Positions 28,941-41,900 of a stretch of 64,000 nt of DNA are shown one piece after another. The stretch is from Hypomesus transpacificus (taxonomy: Eukaryota > Chordata > Actinopteri > Osmeriformes > Osmeridae). The notes beneath the pieces are model-generated. The model had not been told where the DNA came from and made no database searches. It saw only the letters and a program-made list of their open reading frames with translations. Numbering within the stretch: the stretch's first letter is position 1; each line of letters opens with the position of its first letter. Made by a program: the position numbers and the translations under genes. The stretch is taken from the NCBI RefSeq assembly GCF_021917145.1, contig NC_061081.1, positions 8,284,769 through 8,348,768 of the forward strand. The letters run 5' to 3'.

Positions 28941-31900
28941 TTATTCTAACTCCCCCTCTTCCTTTTCCATCTCGGTAAGGTGCTGCCAGTTCTCTCTGTT
29001 CCGCCTGCAGCCATCCAGCAGAGGAGAGCAGGATGTAAATATCCCAGAGAGAGCCTGGAGGAGAGAGGGGGAAAGTGGTGGGGAGGTTGTCAAGCATAGA
29101 CACGAGTGTTCACATTTGAAATAGTACAAACACACACCCACATATACACATACACAAACACATACAAACCTTTCCTTTAGTCCAGGGTTTGATTTGACAC
29201 TTAAGTCAATTGATTTTGTACTAGAAAATTGTTCCTGTACTACCTACACACCTGGTAGAGGGGATGACAGATGCTGTCAATGTAGTCCACCTGCATGTGG
29301 GGGAGCCGTGTGCTGTTGTCTCTGTCCATCACTGCCTGGGAACAGACACCAAACACAGACACTCACCAGAGGCCCACACTCTGGGAACATCATTTATTTA
29401 AGTATGTCTTTTACCTACCGTACTTCTTTTATCTTTCTTTCTATTTCTACTTCTCATGCACCATCCTACCAAACTTACTTGGAAATAAACCGTATTCTGA
29501 TTCTGATTGGATTTGAAAGATATAGATTACCTATGTGACACAACACCACACAGTGATACCAGAAGAGAAAGAGTCTGACTTACTAGTGGTTTAATATTGA
29601 AATTGTGCTTCTCTCTGTCTCCTTGTGCAAAAAACTCTTTGGCAACAAGGTCTGCGATCTGTGGAGAGCAAGAAAAGGTAAGGTGAGGTATGTGTGTGTG
29701 TGTTTTTGTACGAGAGAGAAAGAGAGAGAGAGATGTTTGTTTACCTTCCTCTGAACAGGCCAGGGCTTTGCAATGGCACATATGTCGCTAGCTGTCATCA
29801 ACATGGACCTGTGACACACAAACACACCCGTAAACACACACAATATCATTAGGTCTAAAAGTGACTAATCCTAACCCTAACCCTGTTTCTTAAAAGCCTA
29901 TTATTTTGACTTCCTCTATGTTGCGTAATACAGATGAGACTCCTCACCTGAGCAGGTCTCTGTGTTTCTCGTTTTCCCAACACACCCCACCTGTCCTGGA
30001 CAGAGCAAAGAACTCTGCTCTCCTCCTGATACAGTCCATGAAAACAGAGGTCAGTGCAGAACAGCAGGACACACACGTAACACTCAACACAAAGCAGAAA
30101 CACAGGACTGACTACTGCGTCCGACAATGGACAATACAGCAGCAGTTAGGGGTAGGAACAGAGGGACTTACTCGACAAAGACGGCCAGGTCAGTAGCCAG
30201 GATGGCCTCCTCGATCATGGCCAGCAGTGCCTGGTAGTCCTCCTGGGAGAGACCACTCAAGATCTGGCTGCCCTGAGGGGTGGAGGGGTGAGGGAAGCTT
30301 GTTAGAAGAGTGGAGGAGAAAATCCATAATGGCTTTAGATGGATGGAAAGGAAGAAAGGACCGATGGACGGACGGGTGGATGGACTGATATGTGGACAGA
30401 CGGATGGTGTGGGGGAAATGAAATGATTTATGTTAATCCTAATCAGTAGATCAAGTCTTACCTTATCTTACCCCCCAAAAAAACATATTATTCTTATATT
30501 CTTATATTACTACATTGATTAAAATTGGATGGAAGACAAATACAGTTTGATGGAAGAAGTCTCACCGGATTGTTGAGGATGAACAGACAGAGGGCGTAGT
30601 GGTGGTGCTCCAGAGATGAGTGGCCGTACAGCTGAGCAATAGGCTGCTGGCTCCTGAAAGACAGACAAATGGAGGGAGGGAGAGACTGAGAGATGGAAGT
30701 GAAAGATGAGGAGATATGAAAGAAGTGAAAGAAGAGAGAATAAGAGGTGGAGACAGAGGTGGAGGCCTACCTCTCGATGTAGGAGTTGCCCACTCCTCTA
30801 TGGTCGAGGTCATGGTTCAGAGTAGCTATCATCAGGGCTAGAACCTCCAGACGAGAGAAGTTAGCCTGGAAGGAGAGAGAGAAAGAGGTGGGAGGAGAGG
30901 CAACGATAGTTACATTGGCAGCATCATATAATTAAAAGAGAATTGAGGAAAGATGGCCGTAGCTTGTGGTGCAGAACTCTACTGTGGCCTGTGTGCTGTC
31001 ACACACTCATTTCCTAAAATAACCTTTGACCCTCATCCCCTCTGACCTGAAGTTGCTCCGTGGCCATTAGCATAGCGAACATACACTGGGCGGTGCTCAG
31101 GCCGTGGCTCCAGTTGTGATAGGGCACGTTGGTCCGGTAGCATCGCCTCACACTCAGCACCCACTGGCACAGATTCTGGACCGGAGGGAGGGGAGGAGGA
31201 GGGGGAGAATGATAGAGAGAGACAGAGAAAGAGAAAATGTGAGACGTAACAATAATGGCATAAAATGAGTAGAGAAGAGATTACAAAAAACTAAAAGCAA
31301 TATGTTACACCTGAGGGAAGACAGCCATACCTTGTAGTCAATATTAAAGTCCTGGACTAGGTTTAGGTCTAGGAACATCCGTACTGTGGCCTGCATGGTG
31401 TCAGCGTCTGATAGGGCAAAATCTGTGAAGCTGAACTCCAGAATGTGCAGTGATTGGGCAGAAGGGATGGACGCTTTCTGAAAGAAGACAATAAGCAAAG
31501 AGATTTCAACACACCAGAACAAGATAAGTAATTTAAAAAAGGAACTAACACAAACAAACCCTCCCTCTCCCACAGGGGGAAGTGTAGCTTTAGAGGAGGG
31601 GAAAAGGGCATGTTGTGATCTTTGTGGTGTCAGAGATGTGGATGGATTAGAGTCATTGGAGAGGACAGATAAGCCTAAGCACCTTTTATATTAAGCTAAT
31701 CTGCAGTGGCACCTAGAAAAGACAACAACTTCTAGTGAGAGGGATGGAGCGAAGGAGAAGGGCAGAGGAAGAGAATGAAACAAGAGATGGAGGGAGGGGT
31801 TTTCTCATGGAACAATGAGTGATCACCTGCAACGCACAGATCTCCTCGTCTGATGGGGTGATGTGGTGGGACAGAACCTGTGGGGAAGAAAACACAAGCC

Positions 31901-32026
31901 CACACACACACACAAACACACATACACACATACACACACACATGTACACCGGCGACAAATAAACACTTTTAGTGAAGAGAGTGGTTAAGGTCTTCTCTCT
32001 GATAAATCTCATGGTATGCATGTGGT

Positions 32027-32059
<33 letters not shown>

Positions 32060-35000
32060 ACTGTCCCACCTCTTTCATGACCTCCAGCCTGGCCCTCAGT
32101 CTGTCCATGCTGTAGGCAGTTTGGCCTCTCTGTAGAGCCAGGCTGCAGTACACGGCCACATCCTCCAGGAGGCGCTCATCGTAGCCGTTGAAGGCCTCTG
32201 GCTCCCCCAACACACGACTCTGCTTCGCCATCAGCTGGCAAACCGCTGAATGACAAAGGTAGAAAAGAACATTGACATCACCTCAACCACCACACTAACA
32301 ACACCTCAAACACCACACTGACAACACCTCAACCACCACACTAACAACACCTCAACCACCACACTAACAACACCTCAAACACCACACTGACAACACCTCA
32401 ACCACCACACTGACAACACCTCAAACACCACAATGACAACACCTCAACCACCACACTGACAACACCTCAAACACCACACTGACAACACCTCAACCACCAC
32501 AATGACAACACCTCAACCATCTTATCAACGTTCTGTGTCTGAGGGATTCCCCAGAGCCAAAGCAGATTTGTTAAGCCAACAACACTGCCTAAAGAGATCA
32601 TCTTATAGGGCTTCTATAGGCAACAACCCTGCCTAAGAGATCATCTTAGAGGGTTTGTTAAGCCAGCAACATCGCTCATGAGGGTTAGGTCCTCAGCTAA
32701 GACTCTTAGGACAACTGCCAGTGAGTGTAAGCCTTCCTCTTCTGGGTAATCCCCCAGTATCTTTAACATTGGATCAGGTCCAGGCTTCCTCGTCTGTGAC
32801 CAGGGACTGGTGGATTGTAGGATCCCCCGGCCTCCGGGGCAGAGGTGAGGCTTTAGGTTATAAAGCGTGCGTGTCTATTGGTGTGTTTCTGAGTATTCTG
32901 ATGGGCAATAACATGATGCTACATGACGCACCTGCTCCAAAAAACAACTGCATCTAGCCGGATTTGAAACCCTTGACCAGGTGACATACCGATGACATCA
33001 TGCGTCTTGCTGTTTCTGATTGGGCAGCAGATAAGAGTCCTCACAGGGTCCTGAGTGACATCATAAATGTTGAGCGTCTCCATGGAGCCCAGCACTTTGA
33101 GGGCGGGAGCCGAATCTACCTCGGTCATGGCACACTCCCTAAAACCACAAAATTCAACTCAGCATTCACTGGTTAAAAGTAAAAGACGGACAAATATGAT
33201 GCGATTGCAAACAAGATCTAGAACCTTCTGAAGATCTGACAAGTTGGTCCCAGCTCCTCACATTCCATTTCGACCACATGGGAGAAGGAATCCTAGGACA
33301 AATGACAGGAGGTGTATATTTAGACGTACACTAATTCTCTGTTTAAAGACAACAGCAACAGATTGGTCAAAGCCACATGGAACTCACACACTGGAAGCTT
33401 GTCCTTAGTTCACCAGATCAAGTCAAAGCAATAATTCAACATGCTTTTGTCTGCATATCCTCCGCCCTATTGCAAGGTAGGGTGTGACAGTGAACTGCGA
33501 GTTTTACCGTGCTTCCCTCCTTCGTGATGAAGAAGGTGCAGTACTGAGCGTGTGTGAAGGGCAGGATGATGGCGGCCATTTTGCCCAACAGCACTTCCAG
33601 GGAACGCTGCTCTTCTGAAACCAGATGAGCTAGGTCCATCAGGACCTGTGAGACATACATGCACACGACATGAAAGAAAATCACTTCATTGAGATGATAA
33701 CAATAGAAGTACAGTGAGGTATGTGTCAAAGAAGAACTGTGACGCTACCTGGCTTCGCCTTGCTTCCTGTCTGGCGCTCTCATACAGCTGGGCGTTGTCC
33801 AGAACCATCCCCAATAAACCCATATGATTGGACATGATCTAAGACAACAACAAACATGACCATGTATCTCTGACCATGGCTGTATCTGGTGGACTGCGCA
33901 CAGCTTAACCACAGACGTCTCTCACCTTCTCATCCAGGTCAGTGAACAGACAGCAGGGTCCATGTCCACTGCTCCTCTTGTTAATAACCAGGGCTGCTCC
34001 TACAACCTGCACACACACACACATATATAGAAAAGTGAGTGAACAATCACTAACACCACCAGAAATGGTCTGCTAAAGGCATAAAATGGAAATGTGTAAA
34101 GTCTGTTCTTTGACCTTGTGTCTGTGGTTTTGGATGGGCACACACAGGACACTCTTCAGTCTGTATGCAGGTGTCTGATCCATGTGAACACTGAACCTGG
34201 GGTCCTGAGGGGGAAAACGGAAACACGACTTCAGTCACCTGGGGACCAGCACCACAACCATCATCTCCCTCCACTTTCCTCCCCCCATCCTCCTCTTCCA
34301 TGCTTTTGTCTCTGCTTTTGCACCCTGTGATCAGGTGAAGCTGGCCATGACCGGGGTCATGTAAAGTAACACACACACACACACAAATACCAGGTATTAT
34401 GTCACTGTCTGGCTCTGGGCACTGCAGGAGGGGTTAGCTTGATCCCTAATCACAGATGGACAGAGGGTTGAAGCTTGAGTGTGTGTGTGTGTGTCGGTAT
34501 GTGTGTGTGTGTTGGTGTGTGTGTGTGCGTGCATGCATGTGCCCTTAAAAAGACAGGTGTCTGTGAGTGAATCAGAATAACCTCTGTGAGCTCTTCTAAC
34601 AACCCCAGGCTGAACAGTACATGGGATATTACGTCTTTACAGGATTAGGGGAATCCCTCGCCACCATGACTACTGTTCTATTATAGAATGCTGTCTAATA
34701 CAAGATTCTGTTCCTGCTACACTGCTCCTATAGATATCTAAAAGGATTATCTTTCAATGACGGAGGACTGTATCCTAAAGTGAGTCTTAAAAGGGATTCC
34801 TTTCCTTCGTGATCCATTCGTCGTCATCTGCCGCTTGTCCGGGGATCGGGTCGCGGTGGGGGATCCATTCTGACTTTAAATTACTTACTGAACATGATAT
34901 AACAATTGCACCTCTTAAATATCACAGAGAAAACTTAAAAAGTGTACTACCTCATAAACGTCCCTGATGTTCAATGGAAATCCTGTGGCCACCACATATC

Positions 35001-36093
35001 CCATGATGCCTTTGACCAGCTCCAAGTGGGCTTGGCTTCTTGAGGAATCCCCCTTCCTTGACCCCTTGACCGGCAGGGAGACTACCACCTCCAAGCCACT
35101 TCCTCCATCCAGATCCGTCCGCACGAGAGACAGCCAGCAGCATTCAGCTGTCACCACCTCCCCGGCATGCAGCAGGGCACGCCGGCAGAGATCTGTCACG
35201 GATCCTACCATGCTGAGGCCTCCGCCCAGGAGCCCCATCATCCACCCACAGCCCTCACCTTGTCCACAGGGCCCAGTCCTCCTTGAGGAGTGGGGGGAGT
35301 GAGGGGTCCTGGGGGAACGACTGCCAGAGGGGGTGAGGGTCTGTGGCGTGGGTCTTGAGGGACTGGAGATCCACAGGGAGGGCCTGGACAGGGGGTAGGA
35401 CTCCCTGCGCCGACCCAGGAGGAGCATGCAGGCATGGGGATTAGAGCAGGGAGTCTTGTGACCCTCTCTTGAGGATTGAGAGGACAGGGCCATCTCCACC
35501 ATTCTGCCACTCAGCATGTCCCTGGTCACAGAGAACCAAATGAGAGTCAACATCTTATAGTAACATGTGTATAAATGTAGCTTCTTCAAAGATGGGATAT
35601 GAACGTTTAATAATACGTTTTCAAACTAAACCTTCTCACTGCAAGACAAACTCAATTTGATTTACAAATGACTAGACGTTGATTTACAATTGACTACATT
35701 CTTTGGAAATAGGATATCTTACTCCGAAGTTCTGCGTAAATAGGACCTTGCAAAGTCAGATTGGTCATCAAGCCAAGCCTCCACTCGGTCGCTCTCCACC
35801 CCCTTCCCGAAACCCCAGCGATGCGTCTTGGATCGGGGGCTCCACAGTGGCGAGAAAAACCAACCAGCGCTGGTCACAACGGGTTGGTCTTTTTCAGGTA
35901 CTTGACCGGGGGACCGGTCTCTCCCCGACTTGGAAGAGGCGCGGGGACTCTCTCCATCCGCTGCCGCCATAGACTCCAAAGCTTCCGAGTGAAGGCAGGG
36001 CATCCCGTTGCTCAAATACCGCGCAAACAAGTCCACCAAACTCAGTTTGGACAGGAGTAAAAGCCACCGGTATAAACAGTAGTCCAAAGACAT
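28941..36093 (-). CDS. pde5a: cGMP-specific 3',5'-cyclic phosphodiesterase (PDE5A type)
   Basis: PDE5 hydrolyses cGMP to GMP in the cytosol; cGMP binding to GAF-A activates it. Exons in transcript order: 35723-36093, 34951-35521, 34115-34204, 33926-34006, 33749-33838, 33508-33645, 33225-33292, 32990-33138, 32070-32245, 31827-31877, 31331-31477, 31047-31175, 30771-30865, 30566-30653, 30172-30272, 29948-30025, 29745-29808, 29584-29658, 29252-29335, 28941-29054. Phases all agree. The upstream ATG gives 919 aa; the ATG at 35970 ([13 protein letters not shown]) gives 878 aa, close to human 875, and is my preferred start. Landmarks: [11 protein letters not shown], a basic-Ser site [12 protein letters not shown] with VINKRSS and FTDLDEK, GAF-B, then the catalytic domain with YHNWSHG, the metal-binding HDLDHRG and the purine-binding glutamine in [12 protein letters not shown] is shortened and many positions differ from human, suggesting a diverged duplicate. 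PDE6 and PDE11 fit less well. Confidence 0.9.
32270..32518. repeat. 23-bp tandem repeat, about 10-11 copies, in a pde5a intron
   Basis: Units of cctcaaccaccacactaaca plus aca, with AAC/GAC variants, lie in the intron between the exons at 32990-33138 and 32070-32245. Confidence 0.88.
34785..34870 (-). mobile_element. Fragment of an interspersed repeat (possible)
   Basis: The phrase gccgcttgtccggggatcgg followed by gtcgcggtggggg resembles a motif I recall as recurrent in fish genomic and EST sequence. Only about 80 bp is present, in a pde5a intron. The strand is not certain. Confidence 0.3.
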
Positions 36094-36744
36094 GAGATGA
36101 AGGGAGCAATAGTCACAGTCGCTTCCACCTCTCAGTGAATGCAATGTATCAACTATTGCGTAAAGGTAATCTTATAAACTTCATTTAGCTGACCTGGCAT
36201 GGCCCACTGTTTTATTTTGTCCATTCAGGGGACGGATTAGAGGCCGATCTGACTATAAACGGCGTGGCTAAAACAACGCCTCAAAAATGTCTTACATAAA
36301 ATATAATAGATTTTAGTCGAGAAATACTTGTGAATACTTGTGAATACTTGTTGCTATAATTAATTATCAATCTAACATACAATACACAAAGCATTATGGA
36401 TAAGGCCTACATATTTTTATACTACACACCATACGTTACCATATCAATGACATGGACTGATAATCCTTACAATCACAAATCATGGTCAACTGGTAGGTGA
36501 CACCCTAATAATAATTTAAAAAACATAATGTACTTTTCTAGCAGTCGAAGTGCTATAGTACAGTAAAAAGTAAAAGTTACAATCATAAAATATAACATAC
36601 AATACAAATAACAATAACAATAGACACAATTCAATTAACAATTAAAACCCTTGGTAGTAGTTACACTGTAGTACACTGTACACAAGTTAGCTTACCACAA
36701 AGGACAATTTTGAGGGACGGTCAAATTTGCAGTGGCCTCTTATA

Positions 36745-36800
36745 TTTACATTTAGTCATTTAGCAGACACTCCCTCACCGCTCGGCCACCTGACTCCTCC
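36745..36800 (-). mobile_element. SINE tail fragment
   Basis: tacatttagtcatttagcag is the reverse complement of the tail (ctgctaaatgactaaatgta) of the SINE at 51886-52085. The head is missing or too diverged to recognise. Confidence 0.55.
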
Positions 36801-36923
36801 CATTTGACTATGTTACTTACTCAACATTGTTCTTCTCAACTCTTTTTTTAAAAAGAAAGAAAAAAGTGCAGTGGTCTGTCGCTTTTTTGCTGTAAATTTG
36901 CAAACCAATGCAAGCACACCCCT

Positions 36924-37608
36924 CAATTTCCACCGAGGTGAAGTTTCATATTCGACATTTGACATTCGTCTCATATTCGGAAGACGCAGCGTCGCGTTAA
37001 CTGGGTGAAAACTAACCTTACAAGTTAGAAAATGTATGTGTTTCATTGTATTTCTATGGATATAAAACCTCAAACTGTCACCAGAATATTCTAATCATGT
37101 CTGGCCTACTTCTAAAACCATTACTTTTGCAATTAAATTTCAAACAAAATGATCGAAAATCGATAATCTCTGAAAATATCATGAAATCCTCGCAAAGCTC
37201 AATAACTTTGTCAAAATTGTCATGACAAATCTCAAATTGACACCATATTATTCTAATAATGTCTGGAATGCTTCCACACCCTTTAATTTTTCAATTACGT
37301 TTAAAAGAAAAAAATATGACATTTTTAACCTCTGAAAATAGCATGAAATCCTCGCTAAATTTAACAACTTTTTCAAATTCAAATTTTTCAAAATCATTTT
37401 GTTTTTGAATTTAATTGCAAAGGTAAAGGTTGTGAAAGTAAGACAGACATTAGTAGAATAAACTGGTGTCAATTTGAGATTTGTCAGTACAATTTTGAAA
37501 AGGTTATTAAGATTATCCAGGATTTCATGCTATTTTCAGAGATAAGCGATTTTCTTCCGAATGTGAGACAAATGTCGAATATGAACTTCACCTCGCTACA
37601 ATTTCCAC
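36924..37608. mobile_element. MITE/fold-back element with inverted ends and flanking direct repeats
   Basis: The left end (from 36934, cgaggtgaag, then catattcgacatttg and a ttcggaag motif) is repeated in reverse complement at the right end (to 37595). Internal blocks containing atgtctgg and caaatctcaaattgac occur in direct and inverted copies. The 10-mer CAATTTCCAC flanks the element at 36924-36933 and 37599-37608, a possible target-site duplication, though three extra bases separate the right inverted end from its copy. No transposase ORF is present. Confidence 0.65.
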
Positions 37609-38975
37609 AGAAATGGTAGCCTGCCCTCTCTAGTTAAACTTATACACAACAGTGACAAATTAAGAAAAGGTTGTTTGTGAGTCGTTCCTTAGGAATCAAG
37701 ATCTGGACTGTTCTATCAATTATACTAAATTGCGTATCAACCCATACAATAATACATTTTCAAAAGGTAGAAAAAATGTGAATATATATATATATAGATC
37801 AAGTATATATATATATATATTAATTTAAATACAAAATTATAGTAGTGGCAGGTGGAACACTCACATGTGAAATATATTTTAAGTATCAGGTTGATATATT
37901 TGTGATATATCATATATAATTTTTTAATCTTCATGTATGTTGTTTTTATAACTGTGTCTCATAGCTCCCTCTTCTGGCCTTTTCTGTCCCGTCACCTGCA
38001 GTGGGTGGGGCTCAGAAACCACAGCTGGTCCCTGATTGGCCAGACTGAGAGGAGGCTGCCATGACACAGTAAATGCTGCACAGATCCCCAGCATCAGCAG
38101 ACAACCGACTGGCTGTCTCTTATTTCTCTTTCCCTCTCTCCCTCTCTCTCTTTTTCTACCTTTTGCTTATCCTTTTTTCCCCATCACTGCCGCTCTCTCG
38201 CTCTCTCTCTTTCTCCACACACACGCTCACATACCGCAGGAGAGGACGCACAGTGACAGCGAGCAGGCAGACAGGCCAATGCTTATCCTCCGCCTCTTGT
38301 AAAAGACAAGGCCATCACGTTGTCAGCTTTTTAAACCAAGGACTACCTTACACAACTGTACCTTGGGACCGGTTGTTGCTGAGGAGGAGATACCGCAGAG
38401 CCGAGGATATCAGACACACACACAAACTGGGACTGGGGCTGTACCACCGGGTTGGATAAGGACTGCTTCTCTCCGTCTCGGTTTCTGTCTATCTCTCTTC
38501 TCTCACATGCACAGACGAGGGCCTGTCACCTGCTTCTTCTAGGGGCTTGATCTAGTGAAGATTTTGTGCTGGTGTGTGTGTATGAGGAAGTTGCGTGTGT
38601 TTTAGGGTGTGTGTGTGTCATCACGCCAGAGGTCACACCTCCCTCATGCAGTAGGTGTGTGTCGGAGATCCGCTACTTCCCTTTGTCTTTGTCAGCATCT
38701 CACTCTCTTCCCGACCATCTCTCCATTCCCCTCTCCCTCTCCCTCCCTTTCCCACCTCGCTCGTCTTTGCCTCTCTCTCCTCTCCATCCCCCCCTCCGCC
38801 GTCTGTCCCAATCCTGCGGCCTTCCTTCCGAGCTGCCTGTTTTCCCACGATGCCCTGCTCCAGGCCGCTCCGCTAGGCCGCGGCAGCATGGGCGGAACCT
38901 GGGAGAGGAGCGAGAGCACGGATTGGACCGTTCCCTTCAGGGCGGGCGCGTGGGCGGGTTACCCCTCAGCTTCAG

Positions 38976-41900
38976 ATGGGCGAGGATACTGAGAGCTCCA
39001 AGATCAACCACAGCTTCCTCCGAGACTACGTCACTGAAGGTACTGCATGAACACACGCACACATGCACAAACACACCAGGTCACTGTGCCAGCTCGATAC
39101 GTGTTCATGAATTAGGCCTGATTTCTCCTGTCCTCTCCGTGGGTCTATATTTGGAGCACAGAATGTTACCCCTGTGTTGTTGAACACAGGGGTAACTCTT
39201 CCCTGATTCTGTCCTTACCCCTGACTGTCGTTTTTTTCTCGTTCTACCACATTACTCTAACTCCCTTATTCCCTCTCTCATCCATCCATCTCTCTCCCTC
39301 GTTCCTCTCCCTCATCCCTCTCTTTCCCTATTTCCGTCCCTCTTTGCCCTCCCCATCCTTCTCTCCTCCTCCCTCATCCTTCTCTCTCAATCATCTCTCT
39401 CTCTTTAATTCTTTTCCCTGCTCCTTTTCCCTCTCCCTCCCCAGCTGATGTCATCTCCACGGTGGAATTCAACCAGACCGGCCACCTGCTGGCCACAGGG
39501 GACAAGGGCGGCCGTGTGGTCATCTTCCAGAGAGAGACAGAGGTAGGAAGGAAGGGAGAGAGGGAGGGAAAGAGAAAGGGTGGAAGTAGGTAGAGAGAGA
39601 GGGAAAGAGAAAGGGTGGAAGTAGGTAGAGAGAGAGACAGAGGGACAGAGGGAGGGAGGGAGGGAGGGAGGGAGGGAGGGAGGGAGGGAGGGAGGGAGGG
39701 AGGGAGGGAGGGAGGAAGGAAGGGAGGGAGGGGGACAAGGGTGAGGTAGAGAAAAAAAGACACCGGTTGAGGGAGAATGACAGAGATGGGAGGGAACTCA
39801 AATCAAATCAAATCAAATTTATTTGTATAGCCCTTTTTACACGCAAGCATGTCACAGAGGGCTTCACATGCGCCCATAGAACTGCCCCTCAACCAACCTA
39901 AACCCTCAAGGAAGACAAGGAAAAACTCCCAGAAAAACTCCCACCGGGAGAAAAAATGGAAGAAACCTTGGGAGGAGCAATTCAGAGAGGGATCCCCTCC
40001 TCCAGAGACGGTTGGTAAGAGAGAGGAGCAGAACACAAGCTAAACATAGTCATACAGTGTCAATGGGTTTTGAAACACCAAAATCCATTGTTCGGCTTTA
40101 TAGACGTTGGATGGAACTAAGGAGACAGAGGGACAAAGGTGGAGGAAGAGAGGGGTGGGGGAGGTCTTTTTTGCTGTGCTTTCTTCATGGCCATGGGTTG
40201 ACTGAATTAAAAGGGGTGCAAAGGGGTGCCATCATCCCTGTGAGTGAGGGCTGAGCTTTTCTGTCTCCCTGCTCTTCCAGTCTAAAGGGGAGGCTGAGGA
40301 CGTAGGGGAGGCAGTGGGGGAGTCGGGGGAGTACAATGTCTACAGCACGTTCCAGAGCCACGAACCGGACTTTGACTACCTGAAGAGCCTGGAGATCGAG
40401 GAGAAGATCAACAAGATCCGCTGGCTCCCCCAACAGAACGCCGCCCACTTCCTCCTCTCCACCAATGGTGAGGAAACACAACACCCATAATGCTGCCTGA
40501 CAACAAAAACAAAACCGACTTCCTCCTATGAACTATCTGGAGCTCAGTTTCAATACTCTGATGAATGCCTCCCTCGCCCCTCCCGTATTGAAGACACTCG
40601 TTGGTCTAACATGAAAGTATTGGTGATAGCAGGACAGCCTTCACCATCCATTCATATATCTAAGGTGTTCAGGTGTTCTCTCAGGAGCCTGGAGGCCCGC
40701 TGGTCCAGGATGTGTTCACCAGTTCCTCTGACCCCGTTCCCCTCTGAGACAGATAAGACCATCAAGCTCTGGAAAGTGAGCGAGAGAGACAAGCGTCCTG
40801 AGGGATACAACCTGAAGGACGAGGAGGGCAGGATCAAGGACATCGCCACTGTCACCTCACTGCAGGTGGGGTCGGACACACACCCCCACACCCCCACACA
40901 CACACACACACACCGGCAGGGATACACACACACCTCCCTCATTCTCTCCATCCATCCATCCTTCTCTCCATCCCAGGTGCCGGTGCTGAAGCCCACAGAT
41001 CTGATGGTGGAGGTTCGTCCCAGACGAGTGTTCTCCAACGGACACACCTACCACGTCAACTCCATCTCCGTCAACAGCGATGGAGAGACCTACCTGTCTG
41101 CTGATGACCTGCGCATCAACATGTGGAATTTGGGCATCACCGACCGCAGCTTCAGTATCCTTCCCACCTGGTCGAGCACACACACGCACACACAAATAAA
41201 CACACACAGACACACACAACAAGCCTCTCCTGCCAGTTCCTTTCTGAACAGGAAGCTGACCTAGAAAGGCTGAGCACCATCCGTGGAAGGGAGTTTAAAT
41301 AATTTACTCACAGCGCACTCTCTCCTCTAAACCACACAGGAACCGCTGCATATAGCAATGTGAATCTTGTGTGTGAGAGTTAGTGCACATGATAAAACAG
41401 AACAGATTAAGAGCAGAAAACAATCCCACCCAACCCTCATCACCGCCCATATCCCTCCCCCCAACCCTTCCATCTGTACCTCCATCCCTCCCCCTAACCC
41501 TTCCATCTGTACCTAAATCCCTCCCCCTAACCCTTCCATCTGTACCTCCATCCCTCCCCCTAACCCTTCCATCTGTACCTCCATCCCTCCCCCTAACCCT
41601 TCCATCTGTACCTCCATCCCTCCCCCTAACCCTTCCATCTGTACCTCCATCCCTCCCCCTAACCCTTCCATCTGTACCTCCATCCCTCCCCCTAACCCTT
41701 CCATCTGTACCTCCATCCCTCCCCCTAACCCTTCCATCTGTACCTCCATCCCTCCCCCTAACCCTTCCATCTGTACCTCCATCCCTCCCCCTAACCCTTC
41801 CATCTGTACCTCCATCCCTCCCCCTAACCCTTCCATCTGTACCTCCATCCCTCCCCCTAACCCTTCCATCTGTACCTCCATCCCTCCCCCTAACCCTTCC

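Larger units (their letters stand above)
36094..38975. other. Divergent intergenic region between pde5a and ppp2r2c
   Basis: The two genes are head to head here, so both promoters should lie within it. It contains a SINE tail fragment near 36745-36800, a fold-back element at 36934-37595, and AT-rich DNA to about 37950. From about 38020 the sequence becomes GC- and pyrimidine-rich up to the ppp2r2c ATG and probably includes its 5' UTR exon. No other coding exon was recognised. Confidence 0.55.
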
